NCBI RefSeq assembly: GCF_004001325.1
Contig: NZ_AP018722.1
Coordinates: 682,001 to 746,000 of the forward strand
Direction of reading: 5' to 3'
Origin: Thiomicrorhabdus aquaedulcis
GTDB lineage: Bacteria; Pseudomonadota; Gammaproteobacteria; Thiomicrospirales; Thiomicrospiraceae
DNA: 64,000 nucleotides
Translations under genes and position numbers: made by a program
In this document: in pieces, positions 29,296 to 38,847 of the stretch
Layout of the letters: every line of letters starts with the position of its first letter
Numbering within the stretch: the stretch's first letter is position 1
Notes under the pieces: model-generated
Told to the model about the DNA's origin: nothing
What the model saw: the letters and a program-made list of their open reading frames with translations, nothing else
Database searches by the model: none

Positions 29296-29877
29296 ATGTC
29301 AGATCAACAAGCCAATTACACACTAGGCTCAAGAGAAGTACAGCAAACTATATTGATCTTAAATTTGTCGGTTGCACAAATCGATTTATCTATTACCGAA
29401 GGTGATAACTCGGTCAATACATTGATTGATTCGTTTACTTTTATGTCCAAGCATATTGAGGGCATTCAAGCGGCTAGTCAGCAAATTGTCGATATGTCAA
29501 CCGAATCGGATGAGATACAAGCGCACAACAATCTGTTGCTAAGTGAAGCGTGCGAGCTGTCCGCCAAAATGCAACAGGCTGTGATTGCGTTCCAATTTTA
29601 CGACAAACTCAGTCAGCGTTTAGGGCATGTTTCTCACGGGCTATCTGGCTTGGCTGAAATTGTGTCACACGAAATGCGGGTTAAAAATGCCGAAGAGTGG
29701 GAGGAATTTAAAGCCAATGTAAGAAAAGGTACTACCATGCGTGAAGAAGAAGAGCTGTTTGAGCTTATTTTTGACCAGCATGTACCCACCAATGAAGCCA
29801 TTGAAATTATGAAAGGTCGAATGCTAAAACGTATGCATGAACAGTCTGAAGAGGAAGAAGATATTGAGTTTTTTTAA
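29296..29877 (+). CDS. Chemotaxis-operon protein of unknown function (CheZ-like helical)
   Basis: 193 residues, start ATG 29296 with AGAGGAT. No named domain is certain. It is mostly helical; the block AVIAFQFYDKLSQRLGHVSHGLSGLAEIV (about residues 92-120) recalls the dimeric helical core of CheZ-type phosphatases, although the canonical CheZ Asp-Gln catalytic pair was not identified. The tail is strongly acidic and ends EEEDIEFF, similar to the CheD tail (GDVELF) and in style to CheY-binding C-termini. Third gene of the cheD-cheA operon, followed by a strong terminator. Best guess: a CheY-P phosphatase or an adaptor; this is inference. Confidence 0.65.
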   Translation: MSDQQANYTLGSREVQQTILILNLSVAQIDLSITEGDNSVNTLIDSFTFMSKHIEGIQAASQQIVDMSTESDEIQAHNNLLLSEACELSAKMQQAVIAFQFYDKLSQRLGHVSHGLSGLAEIVSHEMRVKNAEEWEEFKANVRKGTTMREEEELFELIFDQHVPTNEAIEIMKGRMLKRMHEQSEEEEDIEFF

Positions 29878-29911
29878 ATCTTAATTTTTTAGACAATAAA
29901 GTTATCGTTTT

Positions 29912-29936
29912 AAAAAGCCCCAATTGGGGCTTTTTA
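29912..29936 (+). terminator. Terminator of the cheD-cheA operon
   Basis: AAAAAGCCCC AATT GGGGCTTTTT, a perfect GC-rich hairpin with flanking A and T runs. Confidence 0.9.
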
Positions 29937-30024
29937 ATGTCTACCCCTTTCATAAAATCACATAGGGCGTGGCAACGTTTAAGGTTTTTTTAAAAGTGCT
30001 TTTAGCTTTTTTACACCTTAGGTG

Positions 30025-30052
30025 CTTGAAAAAAACATCCTCAGTCCTTATT
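30025..30052 (+). promoter_or_regulatory. Sigma-32-like heat-shock promoter of htpG
   Basis: CTTGAAA (30025-30031) is a perfect sigma-32 -35 element; after 14 bases comes CCTTATT, a partial match to the CCCCATNT -10. It lies about 110 bases before htpG. Confidence 0.5.
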
Positions 30053-30161
30053 GATTGGGCTTAAAACAATTAACCAGGCCTGGTGTAAAGACAATGCAAA
30101 TGCACATTGTGTATTTAAACGCCGTACCTCAAAGCCGCAAACTCAATAGGGAGAAAATTTT

Positions 30162-32057
30162 ATGAGTACACCCGAAACCCATGTGTTTCAAACCGAAGTA
30201 AAGCAATTATTAAAATTAATGATTCACGCTTTGTATTCAAACAAAGAGATTTTTTTACGCGAGTTGGTGTCTAACGCCTCGGACGCGCTGGACAAGTTGC
30301 GCTTTGAAGCCGTGTCTGACGACGCACTCACCGAAGGCGAAGAAGAGCTGTTTGTTCAAATTGAATTTGATAAAGACGCGCGCACCATTACCATCACCGA
30401 CAACGGAATTGGGATGACGCGCGATGAAGTGATTGCCAATATTGGTACGATTGCCAATTCGGGTACAAAAAAATTCTTAGAAAAAATGAGCGGTGACCAA
30501 GCCAAAGACTCCAATTTAATTGGTCAGTTTGGGGTCGGTTTTTACGCCTCGTTTATTGTCGCCGACCAAGTGGTACTGATTACCCGTAAAGCCGGAAGCG
30601 CTGTGACGGAAGCCACTAAATGGGTGTCGCAAGGCGAAGGTGACTTTACGTTAGAAACCGTTGAGAAAGCGCAAAAGGGCACGCAAATTGTGTTGCACCT
30701 AAAAACTGAGATGGACGAGTTTTTAGACGAGCACCGTTTAAAGCAAATTGTCACCACCTATTCGGATCACATTAACTTTCCCATTAAAATGCTTAAAAGC
30801 GAATGGGATGCCGACGCCAAAGAGATGAAATCCACCGGCGAATTTGAGCAAGTCAACAAAGCCACTGCGCTCTGGACTCAGCCCAAATCGGAGTTGACCG
30901 ACGAAGAGTACACCAATTTTTACCAAACCATTTCGCACGACTTTAACGTCCCGTTGGCGCACATGCACAACAAGGTAGAAGGCACGCTTGAATACACCTC
31001 TTTGTTGTACATTCCCAAACAAGCGCCGTTTGATTTATACGACCGCGACCGTCGTTACGGTCTAAAGTTGTATGTAAAACGCGTGTTTATTATGGACGAC
31101 GCCGAACAACTCATGCCCACCTACATGCGCTTTGTGCGCGGGGTGATTGATTCAGCCGACTTGCCGCTGAACGTATCGCGTGAAATTTTACAAAGCAACA
31201 AAGTGGTTGATAAAATTCGCGCCGCGTCGGTAAAACGAGTGTTGGATCAGTTGGCCAAAATGTCCAGCGCCGAAGACCAAACCGACTACACCACTTTTTG
31301 GGATCAATTTGGTCAGGTGTTAAAAGAAGGTGTGGTAGAAGACTTTGCCAACAAAGACAAAGTGGCTAAATTATTGCGTTTTGCCTCGACCAGCAATGAA
31401 AGCTCGGCCGAACAACGCGTGTCGTTGGCACAGTACGTTGATCGCATGAAACCTGAACAAACCGCCATTTACTTCATTACCGCCGATACGTTTGCGGCCG
31501 CAAAAGGCAGTCCGCACCTAGAAATGTTCCGTAAAAAAGACATTGAAGTGTTGCTGTTGTCCGATCGTATTGACGAGTGGTTGGTGTCGCATTTAACCGA
31601 GTTTGAAGGAAAAACCTTAAAATCGATTACTTCGGCCGATCTAAGCGAGTTTGCAGCGGACGCCGAAAAAGATTTAACCGAAGAGACTAAACAAGCGCGC
31701 GAAGCCTTAACCGATAAGGTTAAGAATGCGTTAGCGGACATAGTGTCAGACGTTAAAATCACCCACCGTTTAACCGATTCACCGGCGTGTGTGGTGAGTG
31801 CGGCGGGCGAAATGTCGGCGCACATGGCGCGAATGATGGAACAAATGGGGCAGGCGTTTCCCAAGCAAAAACCGGTGTTGGAGTTAAACCCAGAACACGC
31901 GTTAGTAAAACAGTTAGAACGTTTGGACGACGCCGATAAGCTTAAAGAGTGGTCACTGTTTCTGCTAGAGCAAGCCCAGTTGGCCGAAGGCGATTCGTTA
32001 GCCGAACCTGCTGAGTTTATTAAACGCATGAACAAATTATTAAGCCAAATGTTGTAA
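30162..32057 (+). CDS. htpG: Hsp90-family chaperone HtpG
   Basis: 631 residues, full length. GHKL ATPase motifs: [61 protein letters not shown] and KGTQIVLHL. The middle domain is marked by [33 protein letters not shown] and the catalytic-loop Arg in [16 protein letters not shown]. The C-terminal dimerisation domain ends [22 protein letters not shown] precedes ATG 30162. Confidence 0.97.
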
Positions 32058-32105
32058 CGACACGTAGGCTTTAACAGGTTTTAACACGCTAAATGCGTTT
32101 TAAAC

Positions 32106-32154
32106 AAGCCCCGCGTATTTGACCAGGCCTGGTCAAGTCCGTGGGGCTTTTATT
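32106..32154 (+). terminator. htpG terminator carrying the dispersed palindrome at its apex
   Basis: Outer arms AAGCCCC/GGGGCTT and an inner TTGACCAGG/CCTGGTCAA stem surround CCAGGCCTGG (32123-32132); TTTTATT follows the outer arm. Confidence 0.8.
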
Positions 32155-32306
32155 AAGCTCTGTGATTAACTTCTGTGCAGGAAGTTTGTGTTTATGGCAA
32201 AATACGCCCAAATTTCAAATCTTTAACTCTTATTAATGATGAATATAATGATGAAGCGAACCACGCTTTGTTAAACGTCGTTAAACCTAACCGCTAGGAC
32301 AATACA

Positions 32307-33911
32307 TTGATTTCAACAGCAAATATCACCATGCAATTTGGTGAAAAACCTCTTTTTGAAGACATCTCGGTTAAATTTGGCGAAGGCCGACGCTACGGTT
32401 TAATTGGCGCGAACGGTTGCGGCAAGTCAACCTTTATGAAAATTTTAGGCGGCGATTTAGTGCCCACCTCGGGCACCGTGTCCGTTGACGAAAACGAGCG
32501 TTTGGGTAAATTAAAACAAGACCAGTTTGCTTACGAACAGTACAGCGTGGTCGACACCGTTATTATGGGACAACCCGAATTGTGGGAGGTAAAACAAGAA
32601 CGTGATCGGATTTATTCATTGCCCGAAATGTCCGAAGAGGACGGCATGAAAGTCGCCGATTTAGAAGTTAAGTTTGGTGAAATGGACGGTTACACCGCCG
32701 AATCACGCGCCGGAGAATTGCTGCTGGGATTAGAAATTCCAGTTGAGCAACACTACGGTTTAATGAGCGAAGTCGCGCCAGGCTGGAAACTGCGTGTGCT
32801 GTTGGCGCAAGCGTTGTTTGCCGACCCAGAAATTTTGTTGTTAGACGAACCCACCAACAACTTGGACATTAACACCATTCGTTGGTTAGAAACCGTGTTA
32901 AACGACCGCAAAAGTACCATGGTTATTATTTCGCACGACAGACACTTTTTAAACAGCGTGTGCACGCACATGGCCGATTTAGACTATGGCGAACTGCGTG
33001 TATACCCTGGTAATTACGACGAATACATGACCGCCGCCACCTTGGTGCGCGACCAGTTATTGTCGGACAATGCCAAAAAGCAGACGCAAATTAATGAGCT
33101 TAAAAGCTTTGTAAGCCGTTTTTCGGCCAACGCCTCAAAAGCCAAGCAAGCCACGTCACGCGCCAAGCAGATTGATAAAATTCAGTTGTCTGAAGTCAAA
33201 GCCTCAAGCCGCGTTAACCCGTTTATTCGCTTTGAGCAAGACAAAAAACTGTTTCGTTTGGCGCTTGAAGTTGAAAAACTCTCTAAAGTGTTTACAGACA
33301 ACGCCGGTCAAGACAATCTCATTTTTAAAAATGTTAACTTAAGTCTAGAAGTCGCCGAGCGCATTGCCATTTTGGGTGCCAACGGGATTGGTAAATCGAC
33401 CTTTTTAAAATGTTTAGTGGGCGACACCGAGCTGACCTCGGGAACGGTAAAATGGTCTGAAAACGTTAAAATTGGCTACTACGCGCAAGATCACGCCGCC
33501 GATTTTGAAGAAGACATGACGTTGCTCGATTGGATGTCACAATGGAAACAAGAAGGCGACGACGAACAAGCGTTACGTGCCGTATTGGGACGTTTATTGT
33601 TTTCGCAAAAAGAGATTGGCAAGTCGGTCAAGGTGTTAAGCGGGGGCGAGCAAGGTCGCATGCTGTTTGGTAAGTTAATGCTGCAAAAACCCAACGTCTT
33701 AATTATGGACGAACCCACTAACCACTTAGACATGGAGTCGATTGAGTCGCTTAACCAAGCCTTAGTGGACTATCCCGGAACGCTGATTTTTGTCTCACAC
33801 GACCGTGAATTTGTTTCGTCCATTGCCACGCGCTTGCTGCTAATGAGCGAAAAAGGCATTGAAGATTACCACGGTAACTACGAGTCGTATTTAGAAGCGA
33901 TGGCAAAGTAA
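32307..33911 (+). CDS. ABC-F family ATPase (YbiT-type)
   Basis: 534 residues. Two ABC domains without membrane segments. First: GANGCGKST (Walker A), [19 protein letters not shown] and [12 protein letters not shown]. The second: [25 protein letters not shown] and [17 protein letters not shown] charged linker ([32 protein letters not shown]) joins the domains, as in ribosome-associated ABC-F factors that act at the E site. The TTG start at 32307 is chosen because the family begins [12 protein letters not shown] and GGAC precedes it. Its neighbours are unrelated. Confidence 0.93.
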   Translation: MISTANITMQFGEKPLFEDISVKFGEGRRYGLIGANGCGKSTFMKILGGDLVPTSGTVSVDENERLGKLKQDQFAYEQYSVVDTVIMGQPELWEVKQERDRIYSLPEMSEEDGMKVADLEVKFGEMDGYTAESRAGELLLGLEIPVEQHYGLMSEVAPGWKLRVLLAQALFADPEILLLDEPTNNLDINTIRWLETVLNDRKSTMVIISHDRHFLNSVCTHMADLDYGELRVYPGNYDEYMTAATLVRDQLLSDNAKKQTQINELKSFVSRFSANASKAKQATSRAKQIDKIQLSEVKASSRVNPFIRFEQDKKLFRLALEVEKLSKVFTDNAGQDNLIFKNVNLSLEVAERIAILGANGIGKSTFLKCLVGDTELTSGTVKWSENVKIGYYAQDHAADFEEDMTLLDWMSQWKQEGDDEQALRAVLGRLLFSQKEIGKSVKVLSGGEQGRMLFGKLMLQKPNVLIMDEPTNHLDMESIESLNQALVDYPGTLIFVSHDREFVSSIATRLLLMSEKGIEDYHGNYESYLEAMAK

Positions 33912-33937
33912 GTTTTCTTTTTTACGCTGACTTTCTT

Positions 33938-33964
33938 AAAAGCCCACCCTTGAGTGGGCTTTTG
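33938..33964 (+). terminator. Terminator after the ABC-F gene
   Basis: AAAAGCCCACCC, loop TTGA, GTGGGCTTTT with T-rich tail. Confidence 0.88.
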
Positions 33965-34029
33965 TTTAAATTGCTGTCTGTTTTATGACATTGAAAGTAT
34001 TAAAAACCCCCGACCTTAAAGGAGTGCCT

Positions 34030-34644
34030 ATGCAATTAAAACCGTCCGAACTTATCGACAATCGTTTGTCGGCTGTGCTGATTAGCCTGCTTAAAGGTGT
34101 GGTGTATCGCGATGAGCATGAGACGTTGTGGCAGGATTTAATCCATTTTCAGATACCGGTGAGTGATTATTTAAAGGTGTTGGGGTTGGAGTTAAAGCTG
34201 TTTGACGCGGACGGTTATGCTTGGTTGGTACATCAATTGCCGTCCGATGAAACAGGAGTGAGCTTGCCGCGCCTAGTTTCTCGCCGACCATTGTCGTTTG
34301 CGCTGAGTGTGTTGTTAACCCTGCTGCGTAAGCGTTTATTGGAGTTTGATGCGCTGGGGAATGACTCGCGGTTGGTGTTGAGTTTTACAGAAATTCAACA
34401 AGAGATGCAGTCGTTTTTACCCGCGAGCAGTAATGAAGCTAAGCAAGTGGATCAGCTGCAAACCCATATTAATAAAGTTGTTGAATTGGGGTTTTTAAAA
34501 AAGCTCAAGCTGACTTACGACGGCGCACCGCAGGTCTACGAAGTGCGTCGTATTATCGCCGGATTTATTGACAGCCAATGGCTTGACCAATTGCAACAAC
34601 GTATGGGTGAGTACCAAGCTTATGCCCAAGGGACGCAATCATGA
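34030..34644 (+). CDS. jetB: Wadjet protein JetB (DUF4194)
   Basis: 204 residues. ATG 34030 is preferred over the in-frame ATG at 33985 because AAAGGAG lies 7 bases before it. DUF4194 proteins are the winged-helix (KITE-like, MukE-type) subunits of the Wadjet condensin; SRRPLSFALSVLLTLLRKRLLEFD and FLPASSNEAKQVDQLQTHINKVVELGFLKKL match the family. Its last four bases overlap the start of jetC (ATGA). Wadjet complexes recognise and cleave circular plasmids by DNA loop extrusion (known for the family). Confidence 0.88.
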   Translation: MQLKPSELIDNRLSAVLISLLKGVVYRDEHETLWQDLIHFQIPVSDYLKVLGLELKLFDADGYAWLVHQLPSDETGVSLPRLVSRRPLSFALSVLLTLLRKRLLEFDALGNDSRLVLSFTEIQQEMQSFLPASSNEAKQVDQLQTHINKVVELGFLKKLKLTYDGAPQVYEVRRIIAGFIDSQWLDQLQQRMGEYQAYAQGTQS

Positions 34645-37600
34645 ATGCTTTTCAGGATACGCTATTGGATTTTGCCGAGGATAACACGCTGGCCGGGTTT
34701 CGGTTGCATCGTCTGGAAGTGTTTAATTGGGGTACATTTCACAACAAGGTCTATACGCTCAATCTTAATGGTCAGAACTCCTTGCTCACCGGCGACATTG
34801 GCTCGGGTAAATCGACTTTAGTGGACGCCGTGACCACTTTGTTGGTGCCAGCCCATCGCATTGCCTATAACAAAGCGGCGGGGGCGGACGCTAAAGAGCG
34901 TTCGTTGCGCTCGTATGTTATGGGGTATTTCCGTTCGACACGGGGCGATTTGGGATCAAAACAAGAAGCGCTGCGGGATGCCAATCAATATTCAGTGATT
35001 TTGGGCGTTTTTTACAATGAAGGTTATGATCAGTGGGTCACGATTGCCCAGGTCTTTTGGGTAAAAGAGGGTGAAAATCAGCCAGCAAAGTTTTTTGTGG
35101 TGGCCGATCGGGTGCTCAGTATTGTCGAAGATTTTTCCAATTTCGGTAAGGACATGAATGCGTTGCGCAAGCGTTTGCGTGACAGTCGGTTGGTTGAGTT
35201 GTTTGATCGTTACAAAGAGTACGCCGGCGGTTTTCGCAAACGCTTTGGCTTAAAAAACGAGCAAGCGTTGGAGCTGTTTCATCAAACCGTGTCGATGAAG
35301 CAGGTGGGCAATTTAACCGAGTTTGTGCGTGAACACATGCTTGAAGAGAGTCAGGCGGCGCAAAAGGTTGAAGCACTGATACACCATTTTGATGATTTAA
35401 ATAAGGCGCATCAACTGGTGCTCAAAGCCAAACATCAAGTCAGTTTATTGCAACCGATGGTCGCCGACGGTCAGCGTTACGATGGTCTGCAAACTGAACA
35501 AGCCCATTGGGAGACGATGCGTGAAGGCTTGGAAGGTTTTTTTGCCGAGCAGAAAATCGTGCTGTTGCAAAAGCGTGAGCAGGGTTTTCAAACCGATTTA
35601 ACGCGCACTCAAGCGCAGGTTAGCCAGCTTAAAGGCGATAAACAAGATCAACAAACACGACGCGATGAGCTAAAGCAAGCGATTAGCGCTCAAGGCGGCG
35701 ATCGCTTAGCGGCGTTGCAAAAGGCGATTTTTGAAGCGCACGCCAGTAAACAAAAGTGCCACGGTAAAGCAGAGGAATATCAACGCTTTTTGGCACAAGT
35801 GGACTTGGCAATACCCCAAGATGGCGTTGCGTTTGCGCAAACGCGCACGGACATTATTCAGGCCGCTGAGCACGTCGAGCTGCAACAGCTTGAACTTGAA
35901 AATCAGCAACAAGATTTAGCCTTTGAGTTTCGTGATCAGCGCCAACTTCACGATGAGTTGGATGCGCAAATTCAGTCGTTAAAAAAGCGCAAAAACAATA
36001 TTGACGATGCACAAATTCAGATTCGTAACGCGTTGTGTCAGGCATTAGCTGTGGATGAAAGCGACATGCCGTTTGTGGGTGAATTAGTGCAAGTCCGAGA
36101 AGAAGACCAGGCCTGGGAAGGCGCGATAGAGCGGATTTTGCATAACTTTGCCTTGTCGTTATTGGTGCCAGAACGGTATTACGCACAGGTCTCTGAATGG
36201 GTGGAGCAAACGCATTTAAAAGGGCGTTTGGTGTATTACCGTGTTAAAGAGACCGTTTCACCAGGCCTGGTCACATTGCATGCGCAATCGTTGGTGCGCA
36301 AATTGTCGATTAAGCCCGACAGCGCGTTTTATGATTATTTGCAAGTGCAGTTAGCCAAGCGGTTTGATTATGCATGTTGCGGGTCTTTGGCCGAGTTTAG
36401 GCGAGAAAAGCAAGCGGTGACGTTGCAAGGGCAAGTTAAATCCGGCGATCAACGGCACGAAAAAGACGACCGGCGTGCGCTGAACGATCGACGATTTTAT
36501 GTTCTTGGCTGGTCAAACCAAGACAAGATTGCGGCGCTGGAGACGCAAGCCGCCCAGTTGCAAACGGCTTTGGTTCATCAGGCACAGACATTGGAACAGG
36601 TTAAACAGCGCATAGCGGTGCTAAAACAAAAACTGACTGCGTTGACCAGACTGGGTCAGTACCAAGATTTTGAAGAGTTGAATTGGCAAAAATGGGTGAG
36701 TCTGCTGGATAAACTTTTAGCCGAAAAAGCCGAGTTGGAAGCCAGTCACGATCAATTAAAACTCTTACAACGCCAGCTTGAAATCTTAGAAACAGAGATT
36801 CGCCAAACCGAAGACAGTTTGAGCCAGCGTGACCGCGAATTGGGCGAGATTAACTCAAAGCTTGAAGCCCTTGCCAACGATTTAAAGCACGCGCAAGCGC
36901 TGTTGGCGCAGCAAAATCAACTTGGACGTTTTGATCTTACATTGCGCGACGCGCTCAACCAAGCGCAAACGCAATGGGATTTGCATGCGCAACGGGTGGA
37001 AAGCATCGAACCGCGCCAAAGCGACATGCGTCTAAAAATTCAAGCGGAAATCAATAATTTCAGAGGCAAGCTGGAGCGATTGCAAGGTAATTTAGTCAAG
37101 CAGATTAACGATTTTTGCCATGCGTATCCGGCTGAAACCAAAGACTTTTCGGCGGATATACCAGGCCTGGTAGAGTTTGAAAGTTTGCTTAATCAATTAA
37201 TGGCAGACGATTTACCGCGTTTTGAAGCGCGTTTTAAAGAGCAACTCAATCAAAATACTATTAACCAGATTTCGCATTTTAAGGTTCAGCTCAAACAAGC
37301 ACAACTAGAAATCAAAGAGCGCATCGAAAAAATTAATCAATCCTTGGCCGATATTGATTACAACCCAGGGCGTTTTATTCGTTTGGAAGTCGCGCCAAAT
37401 TTGGATGCGGAAATTAAGGCCTTTTATCAAGAGTTGGAGACCTGTGTTGAAAATACCATGACCGGTTCGCAAGATGATCAGTACAGCGAAGCCAAGTTTT
37501 TGCAGGTAAAGGCGTTGGTTGACCGTTTTGCGGGACGCGAAGGTTTGGTGGACTTTGATAAAAAATGGACCACCAAAGTGACCGATGTGCGCAATTATTA

Positions 37601-38036
37601 TCAGTTTTCGGCCTCAGAACGTTATCGTGAAGACGACACCGAACACGAACACTACAGCGATTCGGCGGGTAAATCCGGTGGACAAAAAGAAAAACTCGCC
37701 TACACCGTATTGGCGGCCAGTTTGGCGTATCAATTTGGGTTAGAGTGGGGTGAGGTTAAATCGCGTAGTTTCCGCTTTGTGGTGATTGACGAGGCGTTTG
37801 GACGTGGGTCGGATGAGTCGGCGCGTTTTGGTTTAGACTTGTTTAAGCAGTTAAATTTGCAGTTGTTAATCGTCACGCCAAAGCAAAAAATTCATGTCAT
37901 TGAGCCGTATATTGCCAATGTGGGGTTTGTCACCAATCGTGACGGTCGCGAATCGCAATTACGAAATCTCACAATTGAAGAGCATTTGGAACAGAAAGCA
38001 AAATTCCAAAATTTACAGTCTAAAATTAAGCTTTAA
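34641..38036 (+). CDS. jetC: Wadjet SMC-like ATPase JetC
   Basis: 1131 residues. Walker A is GDIGSGKST at residues 51-59, followed by DAVTTLLVPAHRIAYNKAAGAD. Long coiled coils occupy the middle (around residues 270-450 and 610-900). The signature SGGQKEKLAYTVLAASLAYQF starts near residue 1012, and Walker B RFVVIDEAFGRGSDES near residue 1045. This head-coil-head layout is MukB/SbcC-like, as in JetC, the motor of Wadjet. Three dispersed palindromes are inside: DQAWEG, SPGLVT, IPGLVE. Confidence 0.93.
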   Translation: MNAFQDTLLDFAEDNTLAGFRLHRLEVFNWGTFHNKVYTLNLNGQNSLLTGDIGSGKSTLVDAVTTLLVPAHRIAYNKAAGADAKERSLRSYVMGYFRSTRGDLGSKQEALRDANQYSVILGVFYNEGYDQWVTIAQVFWVKEGENQPAKFFVVADRVLSIVEDFSNFGKDMNALRKRLRDSRLVELFDRYKEYAGGFRKRFGLKNEQALELFHQTVSMKQVGNLTEFVREHMLEESQAAQKVEALIHHFDDLNKAHQLVLKAKHQVSLLQPMVADGQRYDGLQTEQAHWETMREGLEGFFAEQKIVLLQKREQGFQTDLTRTQAQVSQLKGDKQDQQTRRDELKQAISAQGGDRLAALQKAIFEAHASKQKCHGKAEEYQRFLAQVDLAIPQDGVAFAQTRTDIIQAAEHVELQQLELENQQQDLAFEFRDQRQLHDELDAQIQSLKKRKNNIDDAQIQIRNALCQALAVDESDMPFVGELVQVREEDQAWEGAIERILHNFALSLLVPERYYAQVSEWVEQTHLKGRLVYYRVKETVSPGLVTLHAQSLVRKLSIKPDSAFYDYLQVQLAKRFDYACCGSLAEFRREKQAVTLQGQVKSGDQRHEKDDRRALNDRRFYVLGWSNQDKIAALETQAAQLQTALVHQAQTLEQVKQRIAVLKQKLTALTRLGQYQDFEELNWQKWVSLLDKLLAEKAELEASHDQLKLLQRQLEILETEIRQTEDSLSQRDRELGEINSKLEALANDLKHAQALLAQQNQLGRFDLTLRDALNQAQTQWDLHAQRVESIEPRQSDMRLKIQAEINNFRGKLERLQGNLVKQINDFCHAYPAETKDFSADIPGLVEFESLLNQLMADDLPRFEARFKEQLNQNTINQISHFKVQLKQAQLEIKERIEKINQSLADIDYNPGRFIRLEVAPNLDAEIKAFYQELETCVENTMTGSQDDQYSEAKFLQVKALVDRFAGREGLVDFDKKWTTKVTDVRNYYQFSASERYREDDTEHEHYSDSAGKSGGQKEKLAYTVLAASLAYQFGLEWGEVKSRSFRFVVIDEAFGRGSDESARFGLDLFKQLNLQLLIVTPKQKIHVIEPYIANVGFVTNRDGRESQLRNLTIEEHLEQKAKFQNLQSKIKL

Positions 38037-38062
38037 TCTCATATTTTTTATAGGAAAGTGCG

Positions 38063-38500
38063 ATGACAATAAAAGAAAGCCAAGACATCCGCTGGATACA
38101 ACGTTTTGATAACTTTAAACGTGCTTTAAAGCAACTCGACAATGCGGTTACCCTCAAAAGCCAGCGTGATTTATCTGAATTGGAAGAACAAGGTATGATC
38201 CAGGCGTTTGAATATAACTATGAGTTAGTTTGGAATGTCATAAAAGATTTTTACGAGTACCAAGGTGAATTGAGCATTCAAGGTAGTCGGGATGCTTTTC
38301 GCTTGGCATTTAAACGTGGCTTAATTCAGGATGAGAAAGTTTGGTTTGATATGATTAAAAGCCGTGCTTTAAGCGTACACACCCATAATGAAGAAACGTC
38401 ATTAAAGTTAGTTGCGGATATTGAAGCCAAATACTACCCTGCTTTTTGTCAGTTAAAGCAAGATCTTGAAAATTATCAGCTCGAAAAGGCAGCACTGTGA
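38063..38500 (+). CDS. HEPN-type HI0074/HepT-like protein
   Basis: 145 residues, RBS AGGAAAG before ATG 38063. The HI0074 family (nucleotidyltransferase substrate-binding) fold is shown by WIQRFDNFKRALKQLDNAV, IQAFEYNYELVWNVIKDFYEYQG and GSRDAFRLAFKRGLI. The HEPN Rx4H motif is present: RALSVH (Arg101, His106). The following x-Tyr that is AMPylated in HepT-type toxins is His108 here. It forms a pair with the next gene by a 4-base GTGA overlap, inside the Wadjet operon. In related pairs this is an RNase toxin neutralised by the MNT partner. Confidence 0.87.
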   Translation: MTIKESQDIRWIQRFDNFKRALKQLDNAVTLKSQRDLSELEEQGMIQAFEYNYELVWNVIKDFYEYQGELSIQGSRDAFRLAFKRGLIQDEKVWFDMIKSRALSVHTHNEETSLKLVADIEAKYYPAFCQLKQDLENYQLEKAAL

Positions 38501-38847
38501 CAGAAGAACGCAAATATGGTCTACGCTTGAAAGTCATTGAGGCGATTCAATCGGTGTTTGCAACATTTCCCGAAATTGAAACGGCGATCCTTTATGGCTC
38601 GCGCGCCAAGGGCAATTACAAAAATGGCTCAGACATTGATTTAACGCTCAAGCTTATGCCTGGCATTGAGCCATCGTTGTCATTGCTGTTTGCGGTTGAA
38701 GAGGCGCTCGATAACTTAGATTTAATCTATACCATTGATTTATCGTTGTTGAGTCATATCGACAACCTAAGTTTAATTGACCACATTCAACGGGTCGGTC
38801 AGGTGTTTTATCAGGCTGAAAACGCGCGTAATGACTCCGCTCACTGA
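38497..38847 (+). CDS. MNT-type minimal nucleotidyltransferase
   Basis: 116 residues starting at GTG 38497, within the preceding stop codon. ILYGSRAKGNYKNGSDIDLTL supplies GS(R) and the two catalytic Asp residues (SDxD, about residues 45-48); YTIDLSLLSHI gives a third Asp. This matches MntA antitoxins that AMPylate HepT toxins. Its 3' end overlaps jetD by 17 bases, so it is translationally linked to both neighbours. Confidence 0.88.
   Translation: MTEERKYGLRLKVIEAIQSVFATFPEIETAILYGSRAKGNYKNGSDIDLTLKLMPGIEPSLSLLFAVEEALDNLDLIYTIDLSLLSHIDNLSLIDHIQRVGQVFYQAENARNDSAH

Noticed and set aside
34091-34291. Short antisense open frame in jetB
   Set aside because: Shadow frame with no start context; the sense gene has a clear ribosome site and family match.
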